A DNA stretch of 64,000 bases from Bacteroidia bacterium (GCA_030426345.1 JAUHYU010000003.1:39816-103815); one strand, 5' to 3'. Positions 44,996 through 54,544 are shown, numbered from the stretch's first letter. Program-made: numbers and translations. Notes: generated from the sequence alone by a model not told the origin.

Positions 44996-45814
44996 ATGAA
45001 CACCGATGAAAAAATAATATCAAAATTTGTACAAGACCATACCGGGGAGGTTCTACATTTTATTGAAAACCTAAAAGATGAGGAAATCGCAGATTTAATC
45101 GAATCGCTCCCAATTGAATTATCAATATTGCTTTTAAGTCAAATGGATCGTTTTAAGGCCGCACGGAGCCTTGAGAAAATCGATATTGAGGTGGCCATTC
45201 AAATTATGGAAAAAATACCATTGTCTACGTCCGAACTTTTACTCAGACAGATGGACACAGTTTTTTGTAATTTAATACTGGATGGACTTCCGCTCCAGAA
45301 CTCAAAACTTTTACAAAGTATCTTGAAATACCCTAAAGATTCTGTAGGTGCCCATATCAATCCAATTGTTTTTACATTAAGGGAAAACCAGAATATAAGC
45401 CAGGGATTGGAAAAAATTAAAAAAGACAACCCAGATTTGCACTCAAGAGTATTTGTCCTGTCCCAAGATCAATCATTGGCTGGTTTCATTGAACTAAAGG
45501 ATCTTATTATAATGGATGCAAATACTTCTATTCGTTCCGCAATGAATATTAATCTTCCCAAAATTAGGGCTGACATCAATATTTCGTCCCTTATTGAGCG
45601 GTGGGATTATGATGAGTCTTTCCTTCAATTGCCGGTTGTTGATGCAAACGAAGCATTTTTAGGTGTAGTGACAAAAGAAAAATTATCCAGTATTAGCTCA
45701 GGAAAAAATACCCATGATCATCCGGCGATTAAGGCCGGGTCTGCCTTGGGGGACCTTTATCAAATCGGCCTTTCCGGTCTTTTTCGCAGTGCCGGTACAA
45801 TCTCCAAGATTTAA
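44996..45814 (+). CDS. MgtE N-terminal plus CBS-like protein without membrane domain
   Basis: 272 residues. Residues about 5-110 resemble the MgtE_N helical superhelix (ENLKDEEIADLIESLPIELSILLLSQMD), about 115-235 a degenerate CBS pair (PVVDANEAFLGVVTKE). After about 250 there is only a short non-membrane tail, where MgtE would have five membrane helices. In MgtE these cytosolic domains gate the pore in response to magnesium. This paralogue could regulate the full MgtE encoded 19 bases downstream, or the channel upstream; both are inference. Confidence 0.7.
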   Translation: MNTDEKIISKFVQDHTGEVLHFIENLKDEEIADLIESLPIELSILLLSQMDRFKAARSLEKIDIEVAIQIMEKIPLSTSELLLRQMDTVFCNLILDGLPLQNSKLLQSILKYPKDSVGAHINPIVFTLRENQNISQGLEKIKKDNPDLHSRVFVLSQDQSLAGFIELKDLIIMDANTSIRSAMNINLPKIRADINISSLIERWDYDESFLQLPVVDANEAFLGVVTKEKLSSISSGKNTHDHPAIKAGSALGDLYQIGLSGLFRSAGTISKI

Positions 45815-45833
45815 AACCTAAACCAACGCGATC

Positions 45834-47141
45834 ATGAAAAGCCCAGAAATCAAGCAAAACCTGATAGACAATTTTTTATACCGCTTTCCTGGAGAAGCGG
45901 CAGAAATTTTTAATTCGATTACCACTAGCGAGATTATTGAGTATTTACAGAAGCTACCTCTGGATTCTGCAAAGGAAATCCTCCTTCGATTAAATAGCGA
46001 TGATTCTTCCCAAGTGTTGGCCGTAATGGATAACTCATTCTTTTTAGAATTATTTCCTAAAATTGATCCATACACAGGGGCTTTTTTGATGTCGAGAATT
46101 GAAGAAAAAGTTGCTGCCCAAAGGCTTTCGCTATTGCCGGATGGGTTATCAAAAGAAATTAAGGAACTCATGACATACCCGCCGGAGTCAGCAGGTTTTT
46201 TGATGGACACGCGGATAGTCACATTCAATCCTACCAATACTGTTGCAGAAGTACTGGATAAGCTCAGAATACAAAAGGACAGAAGGATTTTTAATATTTA
46301 TGTTGTTGATCAAACGGAGAGACTATTGGGCAAAGTGCCACTTCAGGATGTAGCAATATCCCTTCCTGATGAAGTCCTGAAAAACCTGATGGAAAAGCCA
46401 GCAAGTATCCATGTGATGTCTCCTGAAGATGAAGTTGTAGATTTGCTCAAAGATGGCAAATTGGTCAGTCTTCCGGTGGTGGATCTAGATAATAAAATGC
46501 TGGGAATTATCCGGCACGATGCCTTAATCAAAGCCGCTCGACAAGATGCCACAGAAGATGCTTTGGCCATATTTGGTGCGGGACGTGAGGAAAGGGCACT
46601 TTCCAAAATAAGTTTCGCTGTCCGAAAGCGATTGCCATGGTTGGAAGTAAACTTGGCTACTGCATTTTTAGCAGCCTCTATAGTTGGGATTTTTGAAGAC
46701 ACCATTGCTAGGATTACTGTACTGGCAGTTTTTTTACCAGTAGTTGCAGGGCAATCCGGAAATACCGGTTCACAGGCCTTAGCTGTGACCATACGTGGTC
46801 TTGCTCTACGCGAGATCCGTACCTCCCAATGGCTACGAGTAGCGCGTAAAGAAGCAGCAGTAGGCTTAATAAATGGGATAGCAGTATCTCTAACTACTTC
46901 CATAATTGTTTATTTCTGGGCTTCTTCCTATGGCTTGGCGATAGTTATCGGTACATCCATGGTTTTTTCAATGATTATTGCAGGGTTTTCGGGGGCTGTC
47001 ATACCAATATTCCTAAAATCTATTGGTCAGGATCCAGCACAATCATCTTCAATTGTATTGACAACAGTCACAGACATCGTGGGATTTCTAAGCTTTCTTG
47101 GATTGGCAACGGTATTAGGGACGGCTTTGGGCATTGTTTAG
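45834..47141 (+). CDS. mgtE: MgtE-type magnesium transporter
   Basis: 435 residues: MgtE_N (about 10-105), CBS pair (about 110-245), then five membrane segments. LPVVAGQSGNTGSQALAVTIRG and DPAQSSSIVLTTVTDIVGFL are the MgtE pore signatures, including the conserved Asp in TM5. The protein imports magnesium through the inner membrane under control of its cytosolic sensor. It ends the three-gene group MscS-like, MgtE-like, MgtE. Confidence 0.9.
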   Translation: MKSPEIKQNLIDNFLYRFPGEAAEIFNSITTSEIIEYLQKLPLDSAKEILLRLNSDDSSQVLAVMDNSFFLELFPKIDPYTGAFLMSRIEEKVAAQRLSLLPDGLSKEIKELMTYPPESAGFLMDTRIVTFNPTNTVAEVLDKLRIQKDRRIFNIYVVDQTERLLGKVPLQDVAISLPDEVLKNLMEKPASIHVMSPEDEVVDLLKDGKLVSLPVVDLDNKMLGIIRHDALIKAARQDATEDALAIFGAGREERALSKISFAVRKRLPWLEVNLATAFLAASIVGIFEDTIARITVLAVFLPVVAGQSGNTGSQALAVTIRGLALREIRTSQWLRVARKEAAVGLINGIAVSLTTSIIVYFWASSYGLAIVIGTSMVFSMIIAGFSGAVIPIFLKSIGQDPAQSSSIVLTTVTDIVGFLSFLGLATVLGTALGIV

Positions 47142-47318
47142 TGGAGGTCAGGAGAGTTTAAACTTGGTAAACCTAATAATGGGCACACCTATACAATAAA
47201 TGAATTATTTCAAGGGATTCACTTCAAATTTAAGTATAATAAGAGACGTAAAATTAAAGACCCTTCCTCAATCTGTTATAAAAAGGGATTTAGATAACAA
47301 GAATTAACTCATATCGCA

Positions 47319-48767
47319 ATGCAGAAAATAAATTTTGACAGTTACGAAACGACCGGATTTTTTGACGAAATGTTTGATGGTGATAAAAAAGTGCGCGATC
47401 ACTATTCGCTTTTCAAGGATAGGTTGGAAAAAATAAATTGGAAGAAGCTTAACTTTCTACAACACTCCACTGATCGGGCTCAGCTGTCGTTGGGAATGAC
47501 ATTTAATGTTTATAGCGATAATCAAGGTATTGAGCGGATTTTACATTTAGATATAATACCGAGAATCATTAGTGGTGAAGATTGGGACTTTTTGGAAAGA
47601 GGGTTGACCCAACGGATACGGGCACTCAATATGTTTATTGATGATTTATACAACGATCAAAAGGTTTTAAAAGATAAAATCATTCCAAAAGAGATGATCC
47701 TTTCCAGTGAAACCTATCTCAAACAATGCATTGGATTGAAACCACCGGAAAACATTTGGAGCCACATTACAGGAACTGACCTGATACGAGGAGGGGATGG
47801 AAAATATTTCGTTTTGGAAGATAATTTAAGATGTCCTTCAGGAGTATCTTATATGCTTGAAAATAGAGAAATTCTCAAGCGGACATTTCCCGAACTATTT
47901 GAAAAATTGCAGGTTAGACCTATATATAATTATTCACATTATTTAAGGGACATGCTTGAGTCACTTACCCCGGTTACCCCTGCATCAATAGCAGTTTTAT
48001 CCCCTGGCACATATAATTCGGCATATTTTGAGCATGCTTATTTGGCGCAGCAAATGGGTGCCGAGTTGGTCGAGGGAAGGGATCTAGTGGTGAAAGACGA
48101 TTTTGTTTATATGACAACCACAAAAGGGCTACAGCGCGTTGATGTGATCTATCGAAGAGTAGATGATGATTTTATTGACCCGGAAGTATTCAACAAAGGA
48201 TCGCTCCTTGGTACGCCTGGATTGTTTAGGGCTTACCAAAAACACAATGTCGTTCTTGTAAATGCACCCGGCACAGGTGTAGCAGATGATAAAGCCGTGT
48301 ATGCATATATTCCAAGGATAATTAAATACTATCTAGGCGAGGATATTTTGCTACCAAATGTGCAAACCTATATTTGTGCTGAAGAAAAAGATTGCAAATA
48401 TGTAATTGAAAATATACACAATCTCGTCATCAAACAAACTGATGCTTCGGGAGGTTATGGAATGCTCATCGGCCCTAAATCCACAAAAAAAGAGCAGGCT
48501 GAATTTGTAGCAAAAATAAAGCATAACCCTAGAAAATACATAGCACAACCCGTCATTAACCTTTCCAGGGTACCCACTTTGACTGAAGGTTCTATCGAAG
48601 GTAGGCATGTTGATTTGAGACCTTATGTTTTGTATGGGAAAGAAATAAAAATAATTCCCGGCGCGCTGACACGCGTTGCGCTAAAGAAAGGATCATTGGT
48701 GGTCAATTCCTCTCAAGGTGGTGGGAGTAAGGACACATGGGTTTTAGATAATAATTTAAAAGAATAG
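47319..48767 (+). CDS. Circularly permuted ATP-grasp protein (Anbu cluster)
   Basis: 482 residues of the COG2308/CP_ATPgrasp family. FLERGLTQRIRALNMFIDDLYNDQ, GGDGKYFVLEDNLRCPSGVSYMLENR and IKQTDASGGYGMLIGP are typical. Family members are predicted to form amide bonds, perhaps adding short peptides or amino acids to a substrate, based on published genome-context work on amidoligases. The start of the alpha-E gene is 3 bases past the stop, a strict operon. No product is known. Confidence 0.9.
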   Translation: MQKINFDSYETTGFFDEMFDGDKKVRDHYSLFKDRLEKINWKKLNFLQHSTDRAQLSLGMTFNVYSDNQGIERILHLDIIPRIISGEDWDFLERGLTQRIRALNMFIDDLYNDQKVLKDKIIPKEMILSSETYLKQCIGLKPPENIWSHITGTDLIRGGDGKYFVLEDNLRCPSGVSYMLENREILKRTFPELFEKLQVRPIYNYSHYLRDMLESLTPVTPASIAVLSPGTYNSAYFEHAYLAQQMGAELVEGRDLVVKDDFVYMTTTKGLQRVDVIYRRVDDDFIDPEVFNKGSLLGTPGLFRAYQKHNVVLVNAPGTGVADDKAVYAYIPRIIKYYLGEDILLPNVQTYICAEEKDCKYVIENIHNLVIKQTDASGGYGMLIGPKSTKKEQAEFVAKIKHNPRKYIAQPVINLSRVPTLTEGSIEGRHVDLRPYVLYGKEIKIIPGALTRVALKKGSLVVNSSQGGGSKDTWVLDNNLKE

Positions 48768-48770
48768 ATT

Positions 48771-49733
48771 ATGCTAAGCAGAGTCGCAGATACTATATAT
48801 TGGATGAACAGATACATTGAGCGAGCAGAGAATTATGCTCGGTTTATGGATGTAAATTTTAATTTGTCCTTAGAAATGCCCCCCGATGCATCTGAACAAT
48901 GGAAGCCTGTGGTTGTCGCCACAGGAGACTGGGACTTGTTTGAGAGCTTACACAAAACGGCAGAAAAAAAGAAGGTAATCTATTTTCTTGGTTTCGATAA
49001 AAACAATCCAAACTCGATATATAGCTGCATTGTCAATGCAAGGGAAAATGCCCGTGCAATCAGGCCGGAAATAACCAAGGAAGTTTGGGAGCAAGTAAAT
49101 TACCTGTATTATCTGGTGAAATCCGGAGTGGAAAAGAAACGCTGGCAGAGCAAAGATCCGCGTAATTTTTTTACTGAAGTAAAGAAGGGCTGCCAATTGC
49201 TGTATGGTATTTTTGATGCAACAATCTCAAGAACGGATGGATGGCATTTTGGAAAAATTGGACAATTGATCGAGCGGTCTGATAAAACATCCAGGGTACT
49301 GGATGTGAAGTATCATATCCTTTTACCTACACAAGAATCGGTCGGATCTCCATTGGATTTAATGCAATGGGCGGCCTTGTTAAAATCTGTAAGTGCTTAT
49401 GATATGTACCGCAAAAAATATGGTAAACTCAATTCATCAAATATCACACAGTTTCTGATTTTGGATACTGATTTTCCTCGATCAATGTTAAGGTGTCTCT
49501 TGCAGGCAGAGCAATCTCTTCAGGCAATCACTGGTCATGCCGAGGGACATACAAATAGTGCAGAAAGACGTTTAGGTATGCTAAAATCCCAACTTGAGTA
49601 TGCTGATATTAACGACATTTTCAGCAATGGATTGCATGAATATTTAGACAATTTTCAGAAAAAACTGAACGAAGTATCAGTAGCCATTTTTGAAACTTTT
49701 TTTTCTATTGAAAATATCATGAATCGTAATTAA
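48771..49733 (+). CDS. Alpha-E domain protein (Anbu cluster)
   Basis: 320 residues, almost entirely helical. MLSRVADTIYWMNRYIERAEN is the hallmark opening of the alpha-E (COG2307) family, and FGKIGQLIERSDKTSRVLDVKYH and LILDTDFPRSMLRCL are conserved later. It nearly always travels with a circularly permuted ATP-grasp gene, as here, and is thought to work with it. Biochemistry unknown. Confidence 0.9.
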   Translation: MLSRVADTIYWMNRYIERAENYARFMDVNFNLSLEMPPDASEQWKPVVVATGDWDLFESLHKTAEKKKVIYFLGFDKNNPNSIYSCIVNARENARAIRPEITKEVWEQVNYLYYLVKSGVEKKRWQSKDPRNFFTEVKKGCQLLYGIFDATISRTDGWHFGKIGQLIERSDKTSRVLDVKYHILLPTQESVGSPLDLMQWAALLKSVSAYDMYRKKYGKLNSSNITQFLILDTDFPRSMLRCLLQAEQSLQAITGHAEGHTNSAERRLGMLKSQLEYADINDIFSNGLHEYLDNFQKKLNEVSVAIFETFFSIENIMNRN

Positions 49734-49754
49734 CCAAATTGTAAAAATCATATA

Positions 49755-50504
49755 ATGACATATTGTTTAGGTATAAAGGTGAAGTCTGGGATTGTTGGGA
49801 TTTCGGACACGCGCATTACTTCCGGTAATGAAACCACGCAAGCCAAGAAAGTATTCACGGTAAATAAAAAGAGGCATTCTTTCTTTATAATGACATCGGG
49901 TTTGCGATCTGTCAGGGACAAAGCGATTACATATTTCAAAGAGATCATCGAAGAAGATGACGAGTCTTTCAATAAACTATATAAAGCCGTCAATGCTTTT
50001 TCAGATCAGGTAAAAAGGGCCGCGAATGAGGACAAAACGTCGCTGAAAGAGGCAGGGCTTAGCTTTAATTTAAATGCTATCGTTGGAGGACAGTTACAGG
50101 ATGATGACGAACATAAAATCTATCTTTTATATCCTGAAGGCAATTGGGTAGAGGTCTCAGAAGGATCGCCTTTTATTATTATAGGCAATAATGGTTACGG
50201 GAAACCTGTTTTGGACAGAATTATCAAATATGATTCATCAATGAAATTTGCCTTGAAAGCTGGATTTCTTTCTTTTGACGCTACCCGGATTAGTGCCAAT
50301 GACGTGGACTACCCAATTGATGTTGTTTACTATACAAAGGACTCTTTTAATATCGTAGAAAAGCGGTACAAAAAGGAAGAGCTGCAAAAGATTTCAAAAC
50401 TTTGGAATACTGTATTGAGCGAATCAATTCATAACCTGCCTGAAGGCTGGATGGATAAATTGGAACTCAATGGCTCAAATAACATCTTACAAATCGAAGA
50501 ATAG
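49755..50504 (+). CDS. Anbu (ancestral beta-subunit) proteasome-like peptidase
   Basis: 249 residues. After Met removal the protein starts TYCLGIKVKSG, giving the N-terminal Thr nucleophile; Asp17 in GISDTRIT and a Lys at about 31 (QAKKVFTV) complete the Ntn-hydrolase set, with a loop slightly shorter than I recall for typical Anbu. Anbu proteins form open ring or lock-washer assemblies; their natural substrate is unknown. The neighbours (ATP-grasp, alpha-E, transglutaminase) are the known Anbu gene set. Confidence 0.85.
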   Translation: MTYCLGIKVKSGIVGISDTRITSGNETTQAKKVFTVNKKRHSFFIMTSGLRSVRDKAITYFKEIIEEDDESFNKLYKAVNAFSDQVKRAANEDKTSLKEAGLSFNLNAIVGGQLQDDDEHKIYLLYPEGNWVEVSEGSPFIIIGNNGYGKPVLDRIIKYDSSMKFALKAGFLSFDATRISANDVDYPIDVVYYTKDSFNIVEKRYKKEELQKISKLWNTVLSESIHNLPEGWMDKLELNGSNNILQIEE

Positions 50505-50523
50505 ATAAGTTAGAAAAATATGT

Positions 50524-51369
50524 ATGAAATATAAAATTATTCATGAAACGGAATATACATATAGTATTGACGTTTTTCTCGAGCCTCATTATTTAAGGTT
50601 TAAACCTAAGATTACGCCTTATGCTGAGTTGCTTTCTTATAATCTGAAATTATCCATATTGCCTGCAGGTTTGACAGAGCAGAGTGACGCTGAAAATAAC
50701 CTGATTCATATTTGTTGGTTTGAAGGATTGCACAAAACGCTAGTGATTAAATCAGAAGCAATTGTTTTGGCTCATGAGCACAACCCTTTCAATTTCATTT
50801 TATATCCTTCTGATTTTTTTAAAGTGCCTTTTACGTATGCTGAACCATTAAAGAATGTATTGCAAGCGGCATTAAGAATTGGTAAAATATCTTCTGATCT
50901 AATTGAATATGGCGATGGGATATTAAAAAAATCAAACTTTAACACAGTCGAATTTATTACCAACCTCACCGACCAAATTCATACAGATTTTGTAGTTGAA
51001 TCACGACTTGAGGGGGTTCCTTTTGAAGCAGACAAAACATTCGAATTAAAAAGAGCTTCTTGTCGAGATTTGTCGTGGATGCAAATTCAACTTTTGAGAC
51101 ACTTTGGAATAGCCTCTAGGTTTGTTAGCGGTTATTATTTCATTTTGATAGAAAACCCTGAATTTGAATTGCATGCTTGGGTGGAGGTATTTCTTCCAGG
51201 AGCAGGCTGGATAGGCTTTGATCCGAGCAACGGAATAATGACGAGTCATTCACATATTGCTATCTCGACGAGCTCAATGCCCGAAAATACCATGCCCGTT
51301 ACAGGAAGCGTAAGAGGCAGTGCAACGTCAACTTTAACTTCTAATTTGGTAATTGAAGTTGTTGATTAG
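50524..51369 (+). CDS. Transglutaminase-like cysteine peptidase (Anbu cluster)
   Basis: 281 residues. An N-terminal beta domain (YKIIHETEYTYSIDVFLEPH, about 1-100) precedes the catalytic core with Cys in LKRASCRDLSWMQ, His in LHAWVEVFLPGAGWIGFD and the following Asp. Bacterial relatives act mostly as peptidases or amidases. It ends the four-gene operon that starts at 47319. Together with Anbu it may cleave what the ATP-grasp protein links; this is a published hypothesis, not shown by sequence. Confidence 0.88.
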   Translation: MKYKIIHETEYTYSIDVFLEPHYLRFKPKITPYAELLSYNLKLSILPAGLTEQSDAENNLIHICWFEGLHKTLVIKSEAIVLAHEHNPFNFILYPSDFFKVPFTYAEPLKNVLQAALRIGKISSDLIEYGDGILKKSNFNTVEFITNLTDQIHTDFVVESRLEGVPFEADKTFELKRASCRDLSWMQIQLLRHFGIASRFVSGYYFILIENPEFELHAWVEVFLPGAGWIGFDPSNGIMTSHSHIAISTSSMPENTMPVTGSVRGSATSTLTSNLVIEVVD

Positions 51370-51482
51370 TTCACTTTAGTCTGCAGAATCTGCTTCAACA
51401 TTGAGTTTTTTATTTACAAATTTTCGTGCTGTAGGAGATTCCCACTTTCGAGGGAATGGTAGAGTTCCCATTTTCAAATATT

Positions 51483-51500
51483 TATGCAAAGGTTTGCATA
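51483..51500. promoter_or_regulatory. Palindrome upstream of the inositol operon
   Basis: TATGCAAA-GG-TTTGCATA: perfect 8-base arms around a 2-base centre. Size and TGCAAA/TTTGCA half sites are like LacI-family operators, although those usually have a central CG. It lies 77 bases before the first gene of the inositol operon. Confidence 0.5.
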
Positions 51501-51577
51501 GAGTTATTTTTCTTATCCTCAAAAAAAAGCTAATTTTCTAAACGAATTGAACCGGAAAATTCATTCATACCAAAATT

Positions 51578-52516
51578 ATGCTTGTATCTACTAAAACGCT
51601 ATTTGATAAATGTTATGGGAAGTTTGCGATAGCCGCAGTAAACGTTTGGTCCATGGAGCAAATCCATGCTTTATTTAGTGCAGCAGAAAAGGCAAATAGT
51701 CCATTCATCATACAAATGACGCCGGTGGCAAGGAATTATGCCCACCGCACCATGCTGATGGGAATGATACAAGCTGCAGCCAAAATATACCCCAAGGCTA
51801 TCTTTGCCACACATATTGATCATGGCAATGAGGAGCACGTACTGGATGCCATCGCATCCGGGAATTTTACTTCGGTAATGATCGATGCTTCTCACGACCC
51901 CTTTGAGGAAAATGTAAAAAGGACGAAGGCAATTGTGGTTAAAGCCCATGAAAAAGGTGTGGTTGTGGAGGCAGAACTAGGTGTGTTGAGTGGTGTGGAG
52001 GATGATTTGTCGGTAGATGAGAAACACGCCCTTTATACACAACCTGAGGAGGTCAAGGCTTTTGTACAACAAACGGGCTGCGATAGTTTGGCGGTTGCTG
52101 TAGGGACTAGTCATGGGGCATATAAATTTTCTGGAGGCGTTGGGTTGCAGTTTGATATTCTCATGGAAACTCAACGCATTTTGCCGGGTTTTCCGCTCGT
52201 GTTGCATGGAGGGTCTGCAGTAGATATCAACGAAATTCGTCGCATCAATGAAGCAGGAGGACAACTTGGCGAATCTGCCAAGGGAGTTAGTGCCGACGAG
52301 CTAGTAAAATCTATTCAATACGGTGTTTGTAAAGTGAATATCGCCACAGATGCCAGATTGATTTGGACGCGTGTACACCGAGAATATTTCAGGGATTCGC
52401 CGGAAATGTTCGACCCAATCGCTCCCGAAAAAATTTATATGGAATACCTCGAACAATTTATGCTTCAAAAGTTTGATTTATTGGGATCAACAGGAAAATC
52501 AACATTAATAAAATAA
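51578..52516 (+). CDS. iolJ: Class II aldolase of inositol catabolism (IolJ-like)
   Basis: 312 residues of the class II (zinc) fructose-bisphosphate aldolase family: THIDHGNEEHV (zinc ligand), IDASHDPFEENV, VEAELGVLSGVEDD and VLHGGSAVD (zinc ligand and phosphate loop). Position as first gene of the iol operon suggests it splits 2-deoxy-5-keto-gluconate 6-phosphate into dihydroxyacetone phosphate and malonate semialdehyde. Sequence alone does not exclude fructose- or tagatose-bisphosphate as substrate. Confidence 0.82.
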   Translation: MLVSTKTLFDKCYGKFAIAAVNVWSMEQIHALFSAAEKANSPFIIQMTPVARNYAHRTMLMGMIQAAAKIYPKAIFATHIDHGNEEHVLDAIASGNFTSVMIDASHDPFEENVKRTKAIVVKAHEKGVVVEAELGVLSGVEDDLSVDEKHALYTQPEEVKAFVQQTGCDSLAVAVGTSHGAYKFSGGVGLQFDILMETQRILPGFPLVLHGGSAVDINEIRRINEAGGQLGESAKGVSADELVKSIQYGVCKVNIATDARLIWTRVHREYFRDSPEMFDPIAPEKIYMEYLEQFMLQKFDLLGSTGKSTLIK

Positions 52517-52525
52517 CAAAACGAC

Positions 52526-53404
52526 ATGATCATAGATAAAAAATATCCGCTACTGGCGAAGTCTTCTGGAGAATTTGGGATATATCAGGATATATCACGA
52601 GAAGAAGCTGGTTGGCAATACTTGAATTTTCAGGCCAGACTCATGAAAAAAGGAGAGATTTGGAAAGGTGATACTGGAGGAAATGAATATGGCATTATCC
52701 TTCTCAGCGGAAATTATAGTGTGAAAACAAATAAAGGAAATTGGCAAACCGTGAATGGGAGAAAGGATGTTTTTACCGGGATTGCGCATACTTTGTATTT
52801 GCCAAGAAATACTTCTTTTGAGTTGAAAGCGGAAAGCGATATTTTGGATTTAGGCTACGGCTGGTGCGAAACAGATCAGGATTTTGATCCTGTTTTCAAA
52901 ACACCAGAGGAAGCGGAAATTGAAATACGCGGTGGTGACAATGCCACAAGGCAGATCAACTCGCTGATTCAGCCCGGATTTCCCTGCCATCGACTGGTTT
53001 CTGTAGAGGTTTATACCCCAGCCGGAAACTGGAGTTCTTATCCCGCACACAAACATGATGAGCAGAAGGTGGATGCTAATGGTAATGTGTTAGAAGCCCG
53101 GTTGGAAGAAACATATTTCTATAAAATTGACAAACCCACAGGATTTGCAATTCAGCAGGTCTATGATGACAGTCGAGAGCTGGACGAAATAGCAGTGGTC
53201 AAAAATGATGATGTGGTGCTGGTTCCTAAGGGCTATCACCCTGTTGTTGCCGGCCATGGGTTTAATGTATATTATTTGAATTTCCTGACCGGTAGCGATC
53301 AATCATTGGCCAATACCCCAGACCCCAATCATGAATGGATATTCGATTCATGGAAAGGCCTTGACCCTAGAATTCCAATGGTGACGGCAGAGATGAATGG
53401 ATAA
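52526..53404 (+). CDS. iolB: 5-deoxy-glucuronate isomerase
   Basis: 292 residues of the KduI/IolB double-cupin family. NWSSYPAHKHDE holds metal-binding His residues, LEETYFYKIDKPTGFAIQQVY and VLVPKGYHPVVAGHG the rest of the site. It converts 5-deoxy-glucuronate to 2-deoxy-5-keto-gluconate. It lies 9 bases behind the aldolase gene and 48 bases before iolC. Confidence 0.92.
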   Translation: MIIDKKYPLLAKSSGEFGIYQDISREEAGWQYLNFQARLMKKGEIWKGDTGGNEYGIILLSGNYSVKTNKGNWQTVNGRKDVFTGIAHTLYLPRNTSFELKAESDILDLGYGWCETDQDFDPVFKTPEEAEIEIRGGDNATRQINSLIQPGFPCHRLVSVEVYTPAGNWSSYPAHKHDEQKVDANGNVLEARLEETYFYKIDKPTGFAIQQVYDDSRELDEIAVVKNDDVVLVPKGYHPVVAGHGFNVYYLNFLTGSDQSLANTPDPNHEWIFDSWKGLDPRIPMVTAEMNG

Positions 53405-53452
53405 TTTAGTTCAATGGTTCATGGATTCAATAGTTTATAATTGATAGAAAAT

Positions 53453-54466
53453 ATGAAAGATAAGAAATACGATCTGATCTCCTACGGCAGGTCTTCCATA
53501 GATTTATATTCACAAAATATCGGCGCTGATTTTGTCGATATCAAGGGGTTTGATGCTTTTGTTGGCGGGTCTCCATTGAATATTGCGGTGGGCTGTAGTC
53601 GACTTGGACTGAAACCTGCTTTACTCACTGGTGTTGGAGAGGATAAAGTCGGTGATTTTATCATTGAATTCCTTAAAAAGGAAAAGGTGGAAACTTCGCT
53701 AATTCCAAGAATTCGATCTGCACGTAGCAGTGCTGTGGTGCTTGGCATCGAGCCTCCCGATCGCTTTCCGCTGGTGTATTATCGTGATAATTGTGCCGAT
53801 AGCCAGATCACCATCGACGATGTCGTTAAAGCGCAGATTGAGCAATGCGGATTGTTTGAAATTTCCGGTACGGCCCTGAATATAGAACCCACGCGAAGTG
53901 CAGCTTTTTATGGTGCAGAAGTCGCTTTTGATAATGACATCCCAGTTGTGCTCGATTTGGATTTTCGCGCCGATCAATGGCATGACCTCCGGTCTTTTGG
54001 GATTACAACCAGGGCATTGCTGCCAAAAGTAAAAATCGCATTGGGAACGGAGGAAGAAATTTTAGCTGCAACATTGAGTGATGCCGCTCAGGTGTCGATC
54101 AAGCACCAACAGATTTCGGCACCGGAGATTACTGGAGACATTGATCAATCCATTGCCAATATTTTATCGCTCGGCGTTGAGACACTGATTGTAAAAAGAG
54201 GAGCAGAGGGCGTTACCGTTTATGACAACAAAGGAAATAAGCAGGACGTACCCGGTTTCCCTGTAAAAATATTGAATGTCCTTGGTGCAGGTGATGCCTT
54301 CGCGAGTGGATTTATTTATGGCTATTTGCAGGGGTGGGATATGTATAAATCGTGTAGAATGGGAAATGCAAGTGGAGCGCAAGTGGTGCTACAACCCGGA
54401 TGCGCTAACTTCATGCCCTACCTCGACGAGTCGATGAAGTTCATCGAAGATCATGGTGGGTTTTAG
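53453..54466 (+). CDS. iolC: 5-dehydro-2-deoxygluconokinase
   Basis: 337 residues of the PfkB sugar-kinase family: DAFVGGSPLNIAVGCSRLG near the N-terminus and LGAGDAFASGFIYG, which carries the catalytic Asp, near residue 285. It phosphorylates 2-deoxy-5-keto-gluconate, feeding the aldolase. A TTG at 53441 adds four residues; the ATG at 53453 is preferred. Directly behind the stop lies a consensus copy of the CATGGATTTT element. Confidence 0.9.
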   Translation: MKDKKYDLISYGRSSIDLYSQNIGADFVDIKGFDAFVGGSPLNIAVGCSRLGLKPALLTGVGEDKVGDFIIEFLKKEKVETSLIPRIRSARSSAVVLGIEPPDRFPLVYYRDNCADSQITIDDVVKAQIEQCGLFEISGTALNIEPTRSAAFYGAEVAFDNDIPVVLDLDFRADQWHDLRSFGITTRALLPKVKIALGTEEEILAATLSDAAQVSIKHQQISAPEITGDIDQSIANILSLGVETLIVKRGAEGVTVYDNKGNKQDVPGFPVKILNVLGAGDAFASGFIYGYLQGWDMYKSCRMGNASGAQVVLQPGCANFMPYLDESMKFIEDHGGF

Positions 54467-54470
54467 ATAT

Positions 54471-54493
54471 AAAAAGCCTCTAAAATCCATGAA
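54471..54493 (-). repeat. CATGGATTTT intergenic element, consensus copy A
   Basis: Minus-strand reading: TTCATGGATTTT, AGAGGC, TTTTT. It begins 5 bases past the iolC stop. Together with flanking bases, 26 nt (54469-54494) are identical to 60688-60713 behind iolE. Confidence 0.8.
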
Positions 54494-54544
54494 ATAAGTA
54501 TCTACCCAATTTGACCCAAAAGAATAATTATACAAGACAAAATT

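Noticed and set aside
46343..46903. Long antisense frame (186 codons) opposite mgtE
   Set aside because: Low-complexity Ser/Arg/Thr-rich translation opposite a strongly conserved gene.
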